A stretch of DNA of 64,000 nucleotides from Opisthorchis felineus (GCA_004794785.1 SJOL01005932.1:72574-136573); one strand, 5' to 3'; numbered from the stretch's first letter, positions 24,901 through 37,349 are shown. Translations and numbers: made by a program. Notes: generated from the sequence alone by a model not told the origin.

Positions 24901-25149
24901 TGACGAGGGTATGATTGGACAATTTAGGCGGATCCGATGGCAGGATCACGACAAAATTAATCAACTTCGAGTCGAAGAGATCCAGAGAGATGATCAGTTG
25001 GACAACGACGAAGCAATAGACAAACGAACCAGTGAACCAAACGTCCAAACAACTCATTACAAACAATGTCATACCCATCAACAAAACTTTTATGGGTGCA
25101 AGCCGTTGAGGTTCCCCATTCGGAGCTTTGAGCCACGTACAGGTTTGAC

Positions 25150-25500
25150 TATCGCGAGTGTCAAAAAGAAGAACTGGGTTCGAAAGTCTACGGTAATGTT
25201 TACACAAAGGCAAGCAAAATTACATAACAAAGGCCTCAATTGTCCACGTTCGTGGCGTCAACAAGTGCGCAACTGTGTCACTAACCGGCACAGTGCAGTG
25301 TCAGAGCCCGCATACTAGACAACGGCAAGCTGAATATTGAGTCGGTACCGTGGGTTACCCGTGGGCCGTCCATTCCGAGGCCAGTCTCGCGATTCTGATT
25401 GGTGGTGCGATCACGCGGAAATCACGACACAGCAGCTCAGGGCAGGCCCAGCAGACAAGGCACAAAAGCGAAAGGGTCAGCGACACAAACACATGCTGGT
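25150..25500 (+). repeat. Dispersed repeat family D, copy 2
   Basis: Plus strand AACTGGGTTCGAAAGT, CCACGTTCGTGGCGTCAACA, GTGGTGCGATCACGCGGAAA and TCACGACACAGCAGCTCAGG. The motif ACGTTCGTGGCGT also occurs inside the solo LTR near 35850, hinting at an LTR relationship. In intron 1. Confidence 0.7.
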
Positions 25501-28500
25501 ATACTAGTGTCGGAATGTGGGAAGGTGAATGGCGGGTACGGAGAAGCAAAAAAGTGGGGATTTAGAAGTACATGGGCGGAGTGAGCAAATAAATGAGAGA
25601 CTTATCATGATGTCCGGTTAGATTCCGCGGCCTAGACACTGACGCATAGCTAAACTACGATCCGATAATGACCTAGTACGAGACACTTTCACTCAACTGC
25701 CCAACTTGGTAGACAGAAAAAAGCTAAACCGAAAACACCCATAGACGACAGACAATCGGCACCATCGAATGAAGTAGTCAGCTTATGAAGAACACAGACA
25801 ATGCCTGTAAAGTTCTCTTCTGTTTAAGGTCAACACACGCTTAATAACAGCTGACTCGAAAAGCAGTTGTTGACCCCACAGAGGGGGAGTTTATCTTTGA
25901 GAGGGGCCCACTCAAATAGGTAACTGTAGCTGTAAAAGAAGGGCTGTTCGTTTCACACGAAGATGCTAAAACCTCGCTGCTATCGTCCACACCACCCAAG
26001 AAAAAATGCGAGGAAAATGATGCGAGATAGTATACTGAATGTGTACTGGTGTCAGGAAAGCGAACAGCCTAAAGTGTAAAAATTAAAAGGCGTTACGAAA
26101 TGCAGAACAATGCATTTTAACTCGTTCCAACTTCAAACACTCTCTAAAATAGACGTTATCATTGATTTAAGTAGATTACTTCCGAAAACCGAATCAAAAC
26201 TGACTGAATTTTACCAAGCTATAGCTTACAAAATTTATCTGTAGCAATCGGGACACCTTTAACGTGAGGTGCTGGTATCCATTTGTCTCGCAGCAGGTTG
26301 CTACTTGCGGAAAACCTCAGTTCGTGTGGTGCGGATAGGCAGCGCGAATCACAGAGCTCACCGCTTCAATCTTCTCAACCGTTAAGCTTGCTGATATGCA
26401 AGCCGAGGAAAAGAGTGGTGTCAGTTTTTCCCACTTTCCGCAACGCTGGTTGAGGAACGTTCGGTTTGATCAAAGGGATATGAGGTCAGGTGATCTCAAT
26501 ACCTAAACGCTTTGTTGCTCTGGCAGGAACACTGTGAGAATCTCAAACTGGAATATAATGCATTAGGAAATCTAACGATGGACTATCCACAACTATTGAG
26601 CTAATAACACACACTTGGTTCTTTGTGAGTAGTTTATCAGTATTGTGTGACAGGTCCATACCATGTGGGATGGCAAATACATCATCGTGAAAAGTCAGTT
26701 TATGCTGTATATTCAAGAACCCATCTACGCTTGTCTGGGAATCAGTATCACAGCATAGTTCACTTGTTTCCAAGGTGATTTGAATCGGAAGTCTTTCGGT
26801 TGGTAAGTGAAAATTAGGTCATTCGTTTTTACACCTGGTCGATTAATGGTTAGGTTTGTGGTGTACATTTAAACAGGATAGGAAGACACAATGTCCCGTT
26901 AAACAAACAGTCCCGACTTGTTCTTTTTCTGGAGAGAACTCATCTAACCTAGCTTGATTTTGACCCCGCTGAGCACCTTGTTGGTAGTGACTGCAATCTG
27001 AACTGTTTCTGTTTTCGAATAAAGCTAAACCAGACGGGCAGAATAGAACGTGAAAGTAAGCTTTCATTTTTTTCGGTGTTCGAATTCTCATCTCTTTACG
27101 GGTCCACTGTATGTGCGTCACATGGATAATCTCGCTGAAAGCTGTCCAACCTATAGTGATCGCTTAATGTATCGGACTCCAGTCATAAAATAAATCATCT
27201 TCCAACTCCACGTACAAGTTGTGTTAGTACAGATGATATACCAGATGAAACACCGTTAACGCGATCACTGATAATCTTCATCGATGTAACTACCAATAAA
27301 GTCTGACGCTGTGGAATCAACAGAGAACTGACCATTGAGGACACATTTTAGTACACCTGTACTCATTAGAATGGGAGAATCGTGTCAAATCCGATGCAAC
27401 GATATTTCGTTGTGGAATATGGTGTTAACGCTCTAATGAGTATGTAGGGAACACATAATTTTCACTCAAGGGTGACCAGTAATTAAACAAAAGGCTAGCT
27501 CCACTCGCGTGTACCCCCGTGGTTTCTGCCTATAAGACATGGGGAAGAAAACTGTGTGATGTTACCTTATCGGGCTTTTTTTCGGTGTAAGAAAACCTAT
27601 CTCGCTTGTGGCCGTATCGGAAAGCATCGGTTCCGCAAAATCGTATTTGAAGTGACTGCACCATATCCTAGCATACTTTAAGGTTTCTTTTGATGATTCT
27701 GTTACACAGTCCGAAGTATGGTTGTCCCTCTGTAAGCAATCCAGGACATGGCCTATCCCTCTCCGTAAGGAGTGCTTTCCTAATCCTGCGTAGTGTTTCT
27801 TCGATATAGTTATAAACGACACTCACCAGGTGTCTTTGTAGCTAGTAGCTACATGCAAAGCTGTCACTTTACGCGTATGTTCCACATTGATAGCCGAAAG
27901 ACTAAACTCTATTACTGGGATAGGCCTAAACCGATAACCATGTGTTTGTCAAAAATTCACCAAACCAATTGGAGCATAGAACCTCTGCCACTTGAGAGAT
28001 TAAGGTAAAATTTGGTTTGTTTCTATAGGTCATACTCGTACTGAAGGCATCTTATGACAACCTACTTGGTGACCGTGGCCTGGTAACAGGATGCTGACAG
28101 CCCCTGGGGAGAACTCAAAGTGCTAGACAAACTCACCAGTCCACACCATTCGTTCCGTCCTATTGATTCCTTCTGTGCATGAGACGCATTCAACAGGTTT
28201 GGCTCAAAACAGTAGGTCTTGCTACGTTCTTCGATGGGAAGATTTTGTGTGCTTCCCTTATCCGTCGTGGTTTCTACACTGGCTACCGGGCCATCCAGAA
28301 TCCAGCACTTCCAAGATGTCCTTTTTCTTCACTAATGAGTGTGTGTTCACAGTATAAAGTGCGGATAACGAGATATAACAGGTATGAAATGTCCTGAGCT
28401 ATTTAGTTTAAAGCAAGTTTACTTCCTACTCTAACGGTCTACCTGGACAGCAGAATTCAACTTCTAAGCACATTTGGCACTGACCATTTAGACACGGATT

Positions 28501-28664
28501 ACGAGATTTGAAGCCAGTAAACGTCGAAAAGTCGAAAAGCACTATGCAGATGATTCGTTTCCACTGAGAATCCTTATCAGTGCATATTCCACTAATCTCC
28601 TAGGGCGATTTGATTAATCTTTCCACCAGTACTTTGAACATTTACGCGTTCGGATATTTGCGGC

Positions 28665-28800
28665 TGACCAACATGGTAATCACACGGGATGTTGCACGCA
28701 TCTTTCGGTGACGGAAATCACACATCACGCGGTCATGTGTTCATTACTTCCTTGAGTGGCAACTTCTCGGAAGAAGGCTCGCTTTCCGTTGAAACTTCAA
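28665..28800 (-). repeat. SINE family B, 5' fragment, inverted against the next copy
   Basis: Minus-strand leader (GAGAAGTTGCCACTCAAGGA, then CGTGTGATTACCATG and GTTGGTCAGC). It faces the plus-strand copy at 28810-29110, making an inverted pair. Confidence 0.6.
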
Positions 28801-28809
28801 ACCCACCCC

Positions 28810-29110
28810 AAAACTGGGAACGACTAAGTCAGACGGAAGAATGATCAACGCGACGAATGAGCCTTCCGTTTGATAAGTCATCAATTAAGGAGCCCGCCGC
28901 AGGATGTGGATTCCGTGACTGAAGGATGAGTGGTGCTAGGTCCTGTCTAGGAGCGCGTTAATCACACTGCTGGTCAGTTGTTCTTGGCCGAACGGTTTAG
29001 TCTTCAACTACTGGGCGGGAACTTGGGAGTTCGAGCCTCTCTGAAAATTTGTAAGATGCTGATGATTCCCGATTCGTTGAGCAAGACAGTAATCCGCATC
29101 ACCAATAAGT
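28810..29110 (+). repeat. SINE family B, near full-length
   Basis: Leader (GGATGAGTGGTGCTAGGTCC), then CACACTGCTGGTCAG, box A TTGGCCGAACGGTTTAG and box B GGGAGTTCGAGCCTC. The first hammerhead box GCTGATGATTCCC is kept near 29057, but the second half of the ribozyme is lost. Confidence 0.75.
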
Positions 29111-29350
29111 TTTGCACTATAAATATGTGGTGGATAAATCAAGCTTGGTCATGGAAGTGGTCAGAAATATCATTCGCGTGACTGGAGAGGCAGTTCGTAA
29201 CTAGGTCACTGATTTACGGTAAATTTTACTTCGTTTCCATTGTTGCTTGCAACGCGGTCGTATCAGAACGACGGAGGATAACAAACACAATTTTATTCAA
29301 CAGATAACGAAATAGAGTTCCATGTTTGGGACAAAATGCTATTTGTTGGA

Positions 29351-29360
29351 GGGGGGGGGG
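29351..29360. repeat. G10 homopolymer
   Basis: Ten guanines in a row, a likely site of length error or slippage. Confidence 0.95.
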
Positions 29361-31539
29361 TTACATTTCTTAGAGGTAATTTTTGAATAAACCATTGCGC
29401 TTCTGTCATGATGAATTTACTCTGCCGAAGGTTTATTCCCATTCTTCGTGATTTGCGCAATTCCCTAATCTCGATATGTGACTGTTCTGATGAGGATAGA
29501 CCAAAAATCGACAGAAATTTATTGCTTTTTATAATAATTACTTTTCTCATACCGTTTGCCGTCCGGACATTTGACGTGCTGTGCATCGCGAATTAACAGC
29601 GAGTCCCAAGCTCACTGCTTTCTCACAATGCGCTGTTGGCTAACAAACACAGTGTGACATCAGAGCGACAGGCGAACAATTCTCCGAATCACTCACGAGA
29701 TAAAGCATCATGGCAAAATGATTGATTAACCTCTTTTGGACAAGTAACTGAACAAATTTTGTGTTTGCTTTTTGCGTTTTGTCAGGATTGGACCAGGGAA
29801 AATGCATGTAGACGTCTGATTGTAGCCTAGGCAACAAATTACATGAATATCTCAGTCCGGGTTTCAAAGGGATATTGCATGTGTCATCCCATTATTCTCT
29901 TTTCTTGGACATCATTTTACTGCATATTTCTTGTTTGAGTTATCGTTGATATCAGTTGGAGTGAAAACAGATGACATCTTGTTCTGGTTCTGTGGACATT
30001 TCCCCAAAGTGATTCGCTCAGAAATCAATTGGACAACTTGCCAGTCATCGAAGAATTAAAGTTTCTAAAAGCATTACGCGTCGAGCGACGTTTGACTGAT
30101 TTATTCTTGGTTTTACTGCTAAACGGTTGAATGACATTCGGTTGTTGTTAGGTTACGCAATTCTAAGCACACGTCACGTGCTTCTTGCGTACACAGACGA
30201 AATATTTGCGTTAAATCAACTCATTTCAACCAATTTCGCGAATACCAGCCGATTGACGCCTGTTTAATACAATCTAACCAGATGGAGAGCAAAACTTGAT
30301 CAATGTCTACTTACTCGGCAAGCTGTTTCCCAACCCATACTGGACGGAGTTTAGTAGGTGTGGGTGGCAACGGCACGGAATAATCTAATGATATGACGGA
30401 ATGCTACGTAATTCCCAAGGTATGAAGGCTACTTTTCCGATGGTATTGATTTTAAGGGATAATTTAACTACCATCTGCTTTCGGAGAAAATAGGTAAGCT
30501 GATTTGCGGAGTGCTGGTACGTGTGAGACAAACTTTAGGTCTAGATAGCCCATTGATTGACACCGACGACCCCGGTTAGAATCCGCGCATGAGCAACTTC
30601 ATTTAGGCTACTAAACCTTGTCCTCAAATGCCATCCACTTGTTTTTTCGCAAGAAAAAACCTAAAACATGCTTTATTATTTAAGGTCATTTCACAAATAT
30701 CTGTCTGCATCGTACTCACGTTTAGAAATGTGCGGAAAAGGAATTTTGAACAACATTGCGCGTGAGATATTTGGACGAGTTAAAGGCACATATAACTTCT
30801 AACGTAAACTGGACTTCAGATCTACACCGATGCGAATGGGTTACGTAAGTACTAATTTTTGAAATACAGTACAAAAGACCTACAATGGTCAGAAAAAAGT
30901 ATGATTCATACAAATGAAAATGTAAATATTACTCAAAGTAGCCATGATGGTACGGTCTTGGAAAGAATTTTTGTCAGTTATTGTAAAAAAGACCTGTTCT
31001 TTTACTCTGGGCTTTTGTGACATAGGTCTTCGAAGGAACTGGCACATTTTTTTACACGTACAATAATGAGTTGACTTTCCCATTTGAGAAGTGTTGAAGA
31101 AAACTTGAGCAATAACGTTCTGACGGGGCACAATCGTGATTGTTCCATCTATTCCATTGATTGTGATCTCCTCAGACGCCTTCAAAGTGGTCAGCGAATA
31201 CCTGAGGTTTCAATACACGTAAATGACAGGTGTGTCCTACCCTATCCTGAAGTCGGCAAAGATTACCTCTTGATTCGAGCCCGCCGTTTACCAACTTTTG
31301 GATTCCTACTTCGGGTTTAATTCACTTTCGATGTGAATTTCTGTTGCATTCAATGATATTAGCTCTTTTCTCGTCGGAGACCTTATGTCTCTAAGTTTTC
31401 AGTGAACAAGTTTTGAGATTTCACGGGTGGAATTTCTGATCCCTGGATTTGCAGCTACATGATCATAGGCAAAGTCGCAAAAATGAGTCCATTTTCCAAC
31501 CGGACAAATGAAGAATGAAACAGTTGGTGTGATTTTCGA

Positions 31540-31985
31540 GATATCGCAATACGTTATCGTCTAGACGTACCACACTACTCATCAGCTTTCTGAAAAACCC
31601 TCTACAGCCAACAACCGATTCTGCCATTCTTGGGGCTCATCAAGCTTATGAGTAGTGTGCTACGGCTAGAGAACGACGTTTTGGGGCATCTTGAACATTG
31701 TACCAACTGAAACATGAGGGTGCCCGGTGCGGCACAGTCAGTTGAAGCGGACCATCATGACTGAGAGATTCGGCTGGGTTCGGTTGGGTCTCTTGTCAAA
31801 ACCAAATTTGTATGCAGCTGAGAGTATTTTTAGAAATCTGTCCAATCTGGGTTCAAGTAGAACCTAAGGTTGACGGAAACTCACAGACTGTGCCTAGCTG
31901 ATGAACCCCAAGAAGGGTGAAACCGGTCGGTGTGACTGTCGAAGAGTTTTCAGCAACCTGATGAGTAGTGCGCTATGTCTAGACA
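31540..31985 (+). repeat. Family H, copy with two hammerheads in opposite orientation
   Basis: The left end (31560-31655) carries a decayed minus-strand hammerhead (TTGATGA; GAAT for GAAA). The rest is a plus-oriented unit with CAACTGAAACATGAGG, GAGAGATTCGGCTGGG, TTGACGGAAACTC, then a plus-strand hammerhead at 31891-31936. It lies in intron 1. Confidence 0.8.
31891..31936 (+). ncRNA. Candidate hammerhead ribozyme, core intact, stem I weakened
   Basis: CTGATGA at 31898-31904, perfect stem II ACCC/GGGT around CAAGAA, GAAA at 31919-31922, palindrome ACCGGT at 31922-31927, C17 at 31928. The stem-I strands (GCCTAG and GGTGTG) pair poorly because of a G-G contact next to the core and an apparent inserted G. 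It is in the sense of the host gene, within intron 1. Confidence 0.55.
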
Positions 31986-33224
31986 ACCAAGAATGAAATA
32001 CTTTTGTCTCCGATGAACAACTGGTTGACTGCGACGGTTTCAAATAAGACCGAATTATGATCTAATGCTGTCATGCTGACAGTTTGTGAAACTCAGGGAA
32101 ATTCAGTTCATCAGGCGCAAATAGATGTATTTTGCGTGTGCTGATTTTTCGGGCACTGTGGATGTTCTTTGAATAGCAAAGCAAGCAGGGACCAGCGCAA
32201 GTTGACTTCTGGAAAGCCAACACTGTGATGCACAAATGGAGGACAAAGTTGAGCGTAACCCAGAGGACTTATCGTTCTAAGTTTGTGTCGGCTCGCAAAC
32301 ACATGGAAGTGTGCGAAAAATTGTCGTTTCTTTCCGCGACACTGTTCCAAACGTTGTGCGTTTATTTGTGCGTTAATGTATGTGGTTTGTCTATTTTGTG
32401 CCGGTCAAATGTTTTTTTGAAAAACCTTTATCACAGACTTGGCATCATCGAGCCAACTTTTCTGGATTCGGTGGCAAACCACCAGAGAGCCGTTACCTCT
32501 GACCGGCTGATTCGCGCACCCGATGGTTCATTTCTAGAAAAGCTTCTGAAAATCACCCCAACTTCTATTTTTTTCTTTCAAAATCCAGGTACTAGTGTTG
32601 TGCCAGCAAGAAAATGACATGTGGCGATGAAATTCTGATGAACTAACTCGCGAGATTTCAGAACTGCCTACTTTCTCATCATCCTGATAAACATGCTTTA
32701 TTCGAGGCTGATCCAAGTCATTCAACTGATTGAACAGTACACGAGTTTCTTGGTACCAAGATAGGAGGGAAAAAGGCACTTACATTTTTCCGAGACGACC
32801 ACTCCTTGAGAGCCACTGACATTGATTGAAACTCCTCCAAAGTGTGTGAATATGGCATATGGATTTCAAGAAAACTTGTCTAGTTATAATTCGGTGCACG
32901 CTGTTTGACGTGTCTGGATCCACTGTGTCCACCGCAGTTAGCCTCACTTCAACACCTGATGATAATCCCGTCTTAACCGAATACCTGACGCTCGTGAGAA
33001 TGTTTTCCCCTCCACTTTTCTTTCCTATTCATTGTGGCGAACCACTCGCTTCAAATGATTCTACTCGACTTAATTTGGCATACGTTATCTCTCATGCGTG
33101 CTGCTTCAGCAGTCAGTCTTGAGGATAGGGTTTAAGACAGTCGCGTTTTCAACCTAGCACACTTTCAACAGTTTTGGGTGCAAAAGCACAGGCGCGATGT
33201 TCCCCACTTGTTCACAGCAAGACA

Positions 33225-33290
33225 CGTGATGGTATCAGTCCAGTTGGTGATGAAACGTTTGCAACCAAATTGTCACGTTCAGGGAAGGAT
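33225..33290 (+). repeat. Repeat family E, copy 3, degenerate
   Basis: Keeps TTGGTGATGAAACGTTTGC and AACCAAATTG, but the first core box reads GTGATGG. Confidence 0.65.
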
Positions 33291-34249
33291 TTGACCACCT
33301 TCGAAACTTGGTGGATGCTTGACAGAACCTTCTGGTGGAAGCACATTCAGGTTCAAAGGGTAAACCCTAATTCACGGTCTACCTTACCTACCCAAGTTTT
33401 GTATAGTTTCCTAATTCTCCTTTCGATTTAGAGTGTACAATTTGGTAGTTAGATCTGACAACTTGTTCCGATGGCATACTTCCCTTGTCTCGGTTTCTTT
33501 TCCACTGTTTTGTCTGCCTGTGATGCGATCTCAGGACAAGTTAATTAGAATCGATGTGTTTCTTGTTGACAGCGTCACAAACCCTCATCTGACCGAATCA
33601 TGTTGCAGTTCACTGAACTGCATTACACAAGGACTAATGTGTCGAGAGCCAATTCGCATCGTCGTCGTCGTCAGCTGTTTTTTAAAGGTAAATGAAAAAA
33701 ATTTCATCGGTCACACTGATGAGGTCGCTGCGCTAAAAATACTGGTTAATTTCCACTGCAGAACATAAATGACTAATCGTTGAATTAGAGATGGGTCAGA
33801 GCCGAGTTTGGCCTGATGGCATACGGAAATAATTTGGTGACAGAACTGCCACTTGCGCCGAACACTGGGTTATTACCGAGGGGTCATTAGTGAAAGCTGC
33901 ATGCTGATATAATTCGAACCCATTACCCCTCACGGAAAAACACCTGCTTCTCTGTGAATAGCTCGCAGATTATACTGCATTATGTTGTAGTTCCAAGCAA
34001 GCTGCTTCCAAATTCAGACTTTCGCAAACTGGAGTACCACACATTTCAACGACATACTATTGATAAGACCGCCACGTTGAGATATTCCGGCGCACTTTTT
34101 GATGATGTCCACATTATTGGAAAGAATCGCATGGGTTGAAAATAATGATTGGTGTAACCAGTTGCAGAGACACCTGGTTTTCAATACGACTTCATGAGTT
34201 TCCCTCCTCATTCAGTGGTATTTCATTACCCACAACAAGGATAAACGCA

Positions 34250-34360
34250 CATAGGTGATACACTACTCATAAGGTTGCTGAAAACCCTTCGACGGCCCAT
34301 GACCGGTCTCGTCCTTCTTGTAATTCATCAGGTTGGCGGAGTCCCTGAGTAGTAGCTCAA
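34250..34360 (-). repeat. Family H, ribozyme part only, mutated
   Basis: Minus strand keeps CTGATGA, CAAGAAGGAC and ACCGGTCATGGGC, but GAAA reads GAGA and stem II is broken. Directly followed by a SINE B copy. Confidence 0.7.
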
Positions 34361-34369
34361 ATGAAGAGT

Positions 34370-34715
34370 AAGATTCACCCGATGAGTGGAACTTCCATGT
34401 GAGATGTCTTCCCGTGAGGAACCAGTCAATCAACTCGTGACCATATGAGTGAACCCTGCGGTTGGTGAATGACGCTCTATCTTGTCTAAGTGAGAGCTAA
34501 TCACCCTACCGGTCATCCTCTCGTAGCCGAACGGCTGGGTGTTCAGACTAGGAGCCGAAATGTCGCGGGTTCAAGACTGTCATGAGATCATCATCATCGT
34601 CATCAGCAACAACAACATCATGAGGTGTACACCGCTGATGATTCCCAATAAGGATAAAACAGCTGTACAGTGCTTCTCGGCTTTTCAGCATAGATTATTT
34701 CTACTTACCGGACGG
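34370..34715 (+). repeat. SINE family B, full-length, with near-complete hammerhead
   Basis: Leader, box A GTAGCCGAACGGCTGGGTG, box B GCGGGTTCAAGAC, a small TCATCATCATCGTCATCAGC expansion, then the ribozyme tail: CTGATGA at 34635-34641, hairpin arms TTCC/GGAT around CAATAA, AAAA at 34656-34659 (GAAA expected), the palindrome ACAGCTGT at 34659-34666, A, then CAGTGC. Only one core base departs from the consensus. Confidence 0.82.
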
Positions 34716-35626
34716 ACTATGCATTAAAATCCCAAAATGCCCTCACCTTACCATCAATATCAGTGAGCTTTTCGCCTCAACCAGTGGAAGGTGGGATGTC
34801 GTCCGTACATTTGCTATGCCATGATTGCCCACATGTTCGTGACAGGCTTCAATTACCGACCATAGGTTGGCCAGTAGCCAGTAGATACGTATTGTGAAGT
34901 AATCACGATTTTTTACAGGTAGGCTGGGGGTGTTGTTATGGTGAAAAATAATGTAATAATTATTTATGGTTTACAGCGCTTTTGAATTTCGACGCAATCG
35001 TTGTCCGACTAGAAGCTGTCGACAGGAGTCATCAATTCATTTCCCCGAACTTTCCCAATTGGTTGTTTATTGTACCTTTTGAATGGTATAAACATTAGCT
35101 AATACGTTTATTGGTCGATTCGATTCGGATGTAATCTGTCTGTTATCAGTTTCAATGTCGTAGTCCAACAAATTGTCTTGTCTAAGCTGCGATAGAGATA
35201 AATCACTTGCCTTTTTTACTGATTTAAGCACACAATTGGTCGACGAATCCAGACAGCAGCATGTCTGGCTAATGAACATCACCCATTGTCGATGACAAGA
35301 CAGGTGGGACCTGGAAATCTCAAACACTTTTTACGACAGATCGGTCTCTGTGTGTAGCAGTCATAAGAAGGAATTGCGTCCACGAGGTGGAAATAATCTG
35401 TTTTTTTCTTGTCGTAATAAATTTTCACATACTGTCTTATCCAGGATTTCACATTTATTCTAAGCGGATGCTATATAGTTTATGATTATCTGGGACCGAT
35501 TGGAGGCATTCCAGATCTAAAGGTTTGGAGTAGGGAGTAGCCACAGACGTATAAAATAACCCATGGCCGTAGTGCATTATATGTACCAGAATTTTGAGCG
35601 ATTTCTACAAACAGTAATGAAGACAT

Positions 35627-36095
35627 AGACGTAGTACAACACTCATAAGGTTGCTTGTTGTGTCGTGGGTGGCCGTCTATTGGTTACGCCTGAACTGAGC
35701 CCGCCAGACTACGCGATAAGGAGGAGACAGAGAACCCGGGACACGGCTATATTGTCAGGACAAACATACAGAGCTTCTGCGTAAATATATAGGATGACTA
35801 AAAGGCCAAATATGGTCGTTCACTTGTTCGTTCTGTACAGCCAATGGCGACGTTCGTGGCGTGAACAAACTCACACCCACTCCGCTGGTCACATGCTGCT
35901 AAGCCGTGTTCGGTGAGCTCCGCCAACGCACCTGCTATCCGGAACGTGTGGGACCGATGGTGACCTTGCGGACGCGTCGTTCTCTGCACATGTACTTTTT
36001 CATATCTGGACGCGTCTCGACATTGCTGAAAACCCTTCGACAGCCTTCGAGCGGTTTCGCCCTTTCTGTGGCTTATGAGGAGTTCCCATCGACAT
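35627..36095 (-). repeat. Family H copy split by a solo LTR
   Basis: The left piece ends CACTCATAAGGTTGCT at 35655; the right piece resumes TTGCTGAAAACCCTTCGACA at 36023. The ribozyme core is decayed (CTCATAA for CTGATGA) but GAAACCGCTC is kept. The interruption is the LTR at 35656-36022. Confidence 0.75.
35656..36022. mobile_element. Probable solo LTR (367 bp) with 5-bp target duplication
   Basis: Begins TGTTGTGTCG and ends GTCTCGACA (TGT...ACA), with direct repeats TTGCT on both sides (35651-35655 and 36023-36027). The target is a family H repeat whose uninterrupted sequence is known from other copies, so the ends are exact. A TATA-like TAAATATATA lies near 35784. No internal coding region. 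Orientation cannot be fixed. Confidence 0.75.
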
Positions 36096-36600
36096 GATTC
36101 TCGTCAAGTTTTCCAGTGATCCATTTCCTTATCACATAGACAAAATCAGACAGGAGAATGGTTTCGCTGTTGAGCCCACGAATATACAGTTCGAAGTTTC
36201 GGTTACTTCCAGACCATCAGTTTGCCCTAAAGAGCACAAGAACTCTGCTAGTGGATAACAAGTGCACGTATGTGCACAAGCCAAGACAGCTCTGCACAAA
36301 TCACACCCTACTCAATTCAATCTCAATTCAGCTGTCCAAGCTGCGTTGCCGTTTGGTTTTTCTTCTACGTTATATGTAACAAACATAGTCACCATAACTT
36401 TCAAATGAAATCAGCTTTGATCGTAGAATATACTAATATGTTCTGATATATTCATAATATACCATTTATTAGTTCTGACGCCTATCCGCCACAAGCTATC
36501 TCAACAGAGATGGTATATGTGGCTCACAGTATAGAAGTGGTGCGCTCCCAAGGAAACGACATAATCGTCCAAACTTACTCAATGAAGCCTCCCATTTATT

Positions 36601-36782
36601 CAGCTGTAGCACCCTTTCGGTGACTAACTACCATGCCACCCGAAGGAAGCACGAGGGCTGGGATACTGCCAGGTTGCCCAAACCTAAACAGGGGAAGTTG
36701 AGAGGCAGAGGTCGGGTTCGAACCACGGACCTTCCGGTCAGTAAATTTGCGCTCTGACCACTGAGCCATCCCGCCCCCCTCA
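36601..36782 (-). repeat. tRNA-derived SINE family A, copy 2, with target-site duplication
   Basis: The best-preserved copy. Minus strand: box A ATGGCTCAGTGGTCAGAGCG, box B GGTTCGAACCC, then the body ending in CAGCTG. It is flanked by identical 8-bp direct repeats CATTTATT at 36593-36600 and 36783-36790, the mark of LINE-mediated insertion. Its translation in several frames gives an apparently conserved peptide, which is an artefact of the repeat. Confidence 0.9.
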
Positions 36783-37199
36783 CATTTATTGAGGGGGGTG
36801 CATTCTGTTGGTGCTTTATGGTGAAAACTACCTGCCAATCCAAATAATGTGTAAACATTAAATATTTGTATATCAGGGCACTGAATAATTGATCTTCGTT
36901 CAAATGTAAGTATTCGTAAATTCATGAGGATAGATTTTGTCACATTTTATTCCCGCACACCGTCCATTTTTTCCCAGATAAAACGTCAGAATCCTTCGAA
37001 TCAGCAACAGTTTCGAATAGCTTATTGATTTTTTAATAGAGATACTTCGTGCGTTTTTAACCGAGGCGATAGTATTCGTCCCACCGCTTCAAAATCTCAG
37101 TCAAGGCGTGACACAAACTGCCCATTAGAATCCAGCAGGCGAATTCTGTTGGTGTTCCGCGACATGCAGCGAACAGCTACTGGTCAGTCAGACGAGAAA

Positions 37200-37280
37200 T
37201 TAGGAAGAATATGATAAAAGAGAGATTTAGTTGGGTTTCCTGTTAACACCAAGGCAATTAATAACTGAATGCATTTCGAT
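37200..37280 (+). repeat. Possible diverged family H fragment
   Basis: ATGATAAAAGAGAGATTTAG then TTGGGTTTCCTG and GAATGCATTTCG resemble the unit body; weak match. Confidence 0.35.
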
Positions 37281-37349
37281 AGAAAACCTGGGTTTTCAGC
37301 TAGAATTTGCATGGTAAATAAACGATGGAATGAACGAGGCTTTGCAATT

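Noticed and set aside
24878..25318. 146-codon plus-strand frame with polar composition
   Set aside because: It overlaps family D in its right half and shows no domain; the left half is equally open on the other strand.
29485..29520. CTGATGAGGATAG as a ribozyme core
   Set aside because: No hairpin and no GAAA at the right distance.
30530..30600. tRNA-like SINE near GACCCCGGTTAGAATCC
   Set aside because: Only a weak box B likeness on its own, with no box A and no second copy in the window.
36596..36943. 115-codon minus-strand frame
   Set aside because: Also a SINE A translation; the target-site duplication proves it is an insertion.
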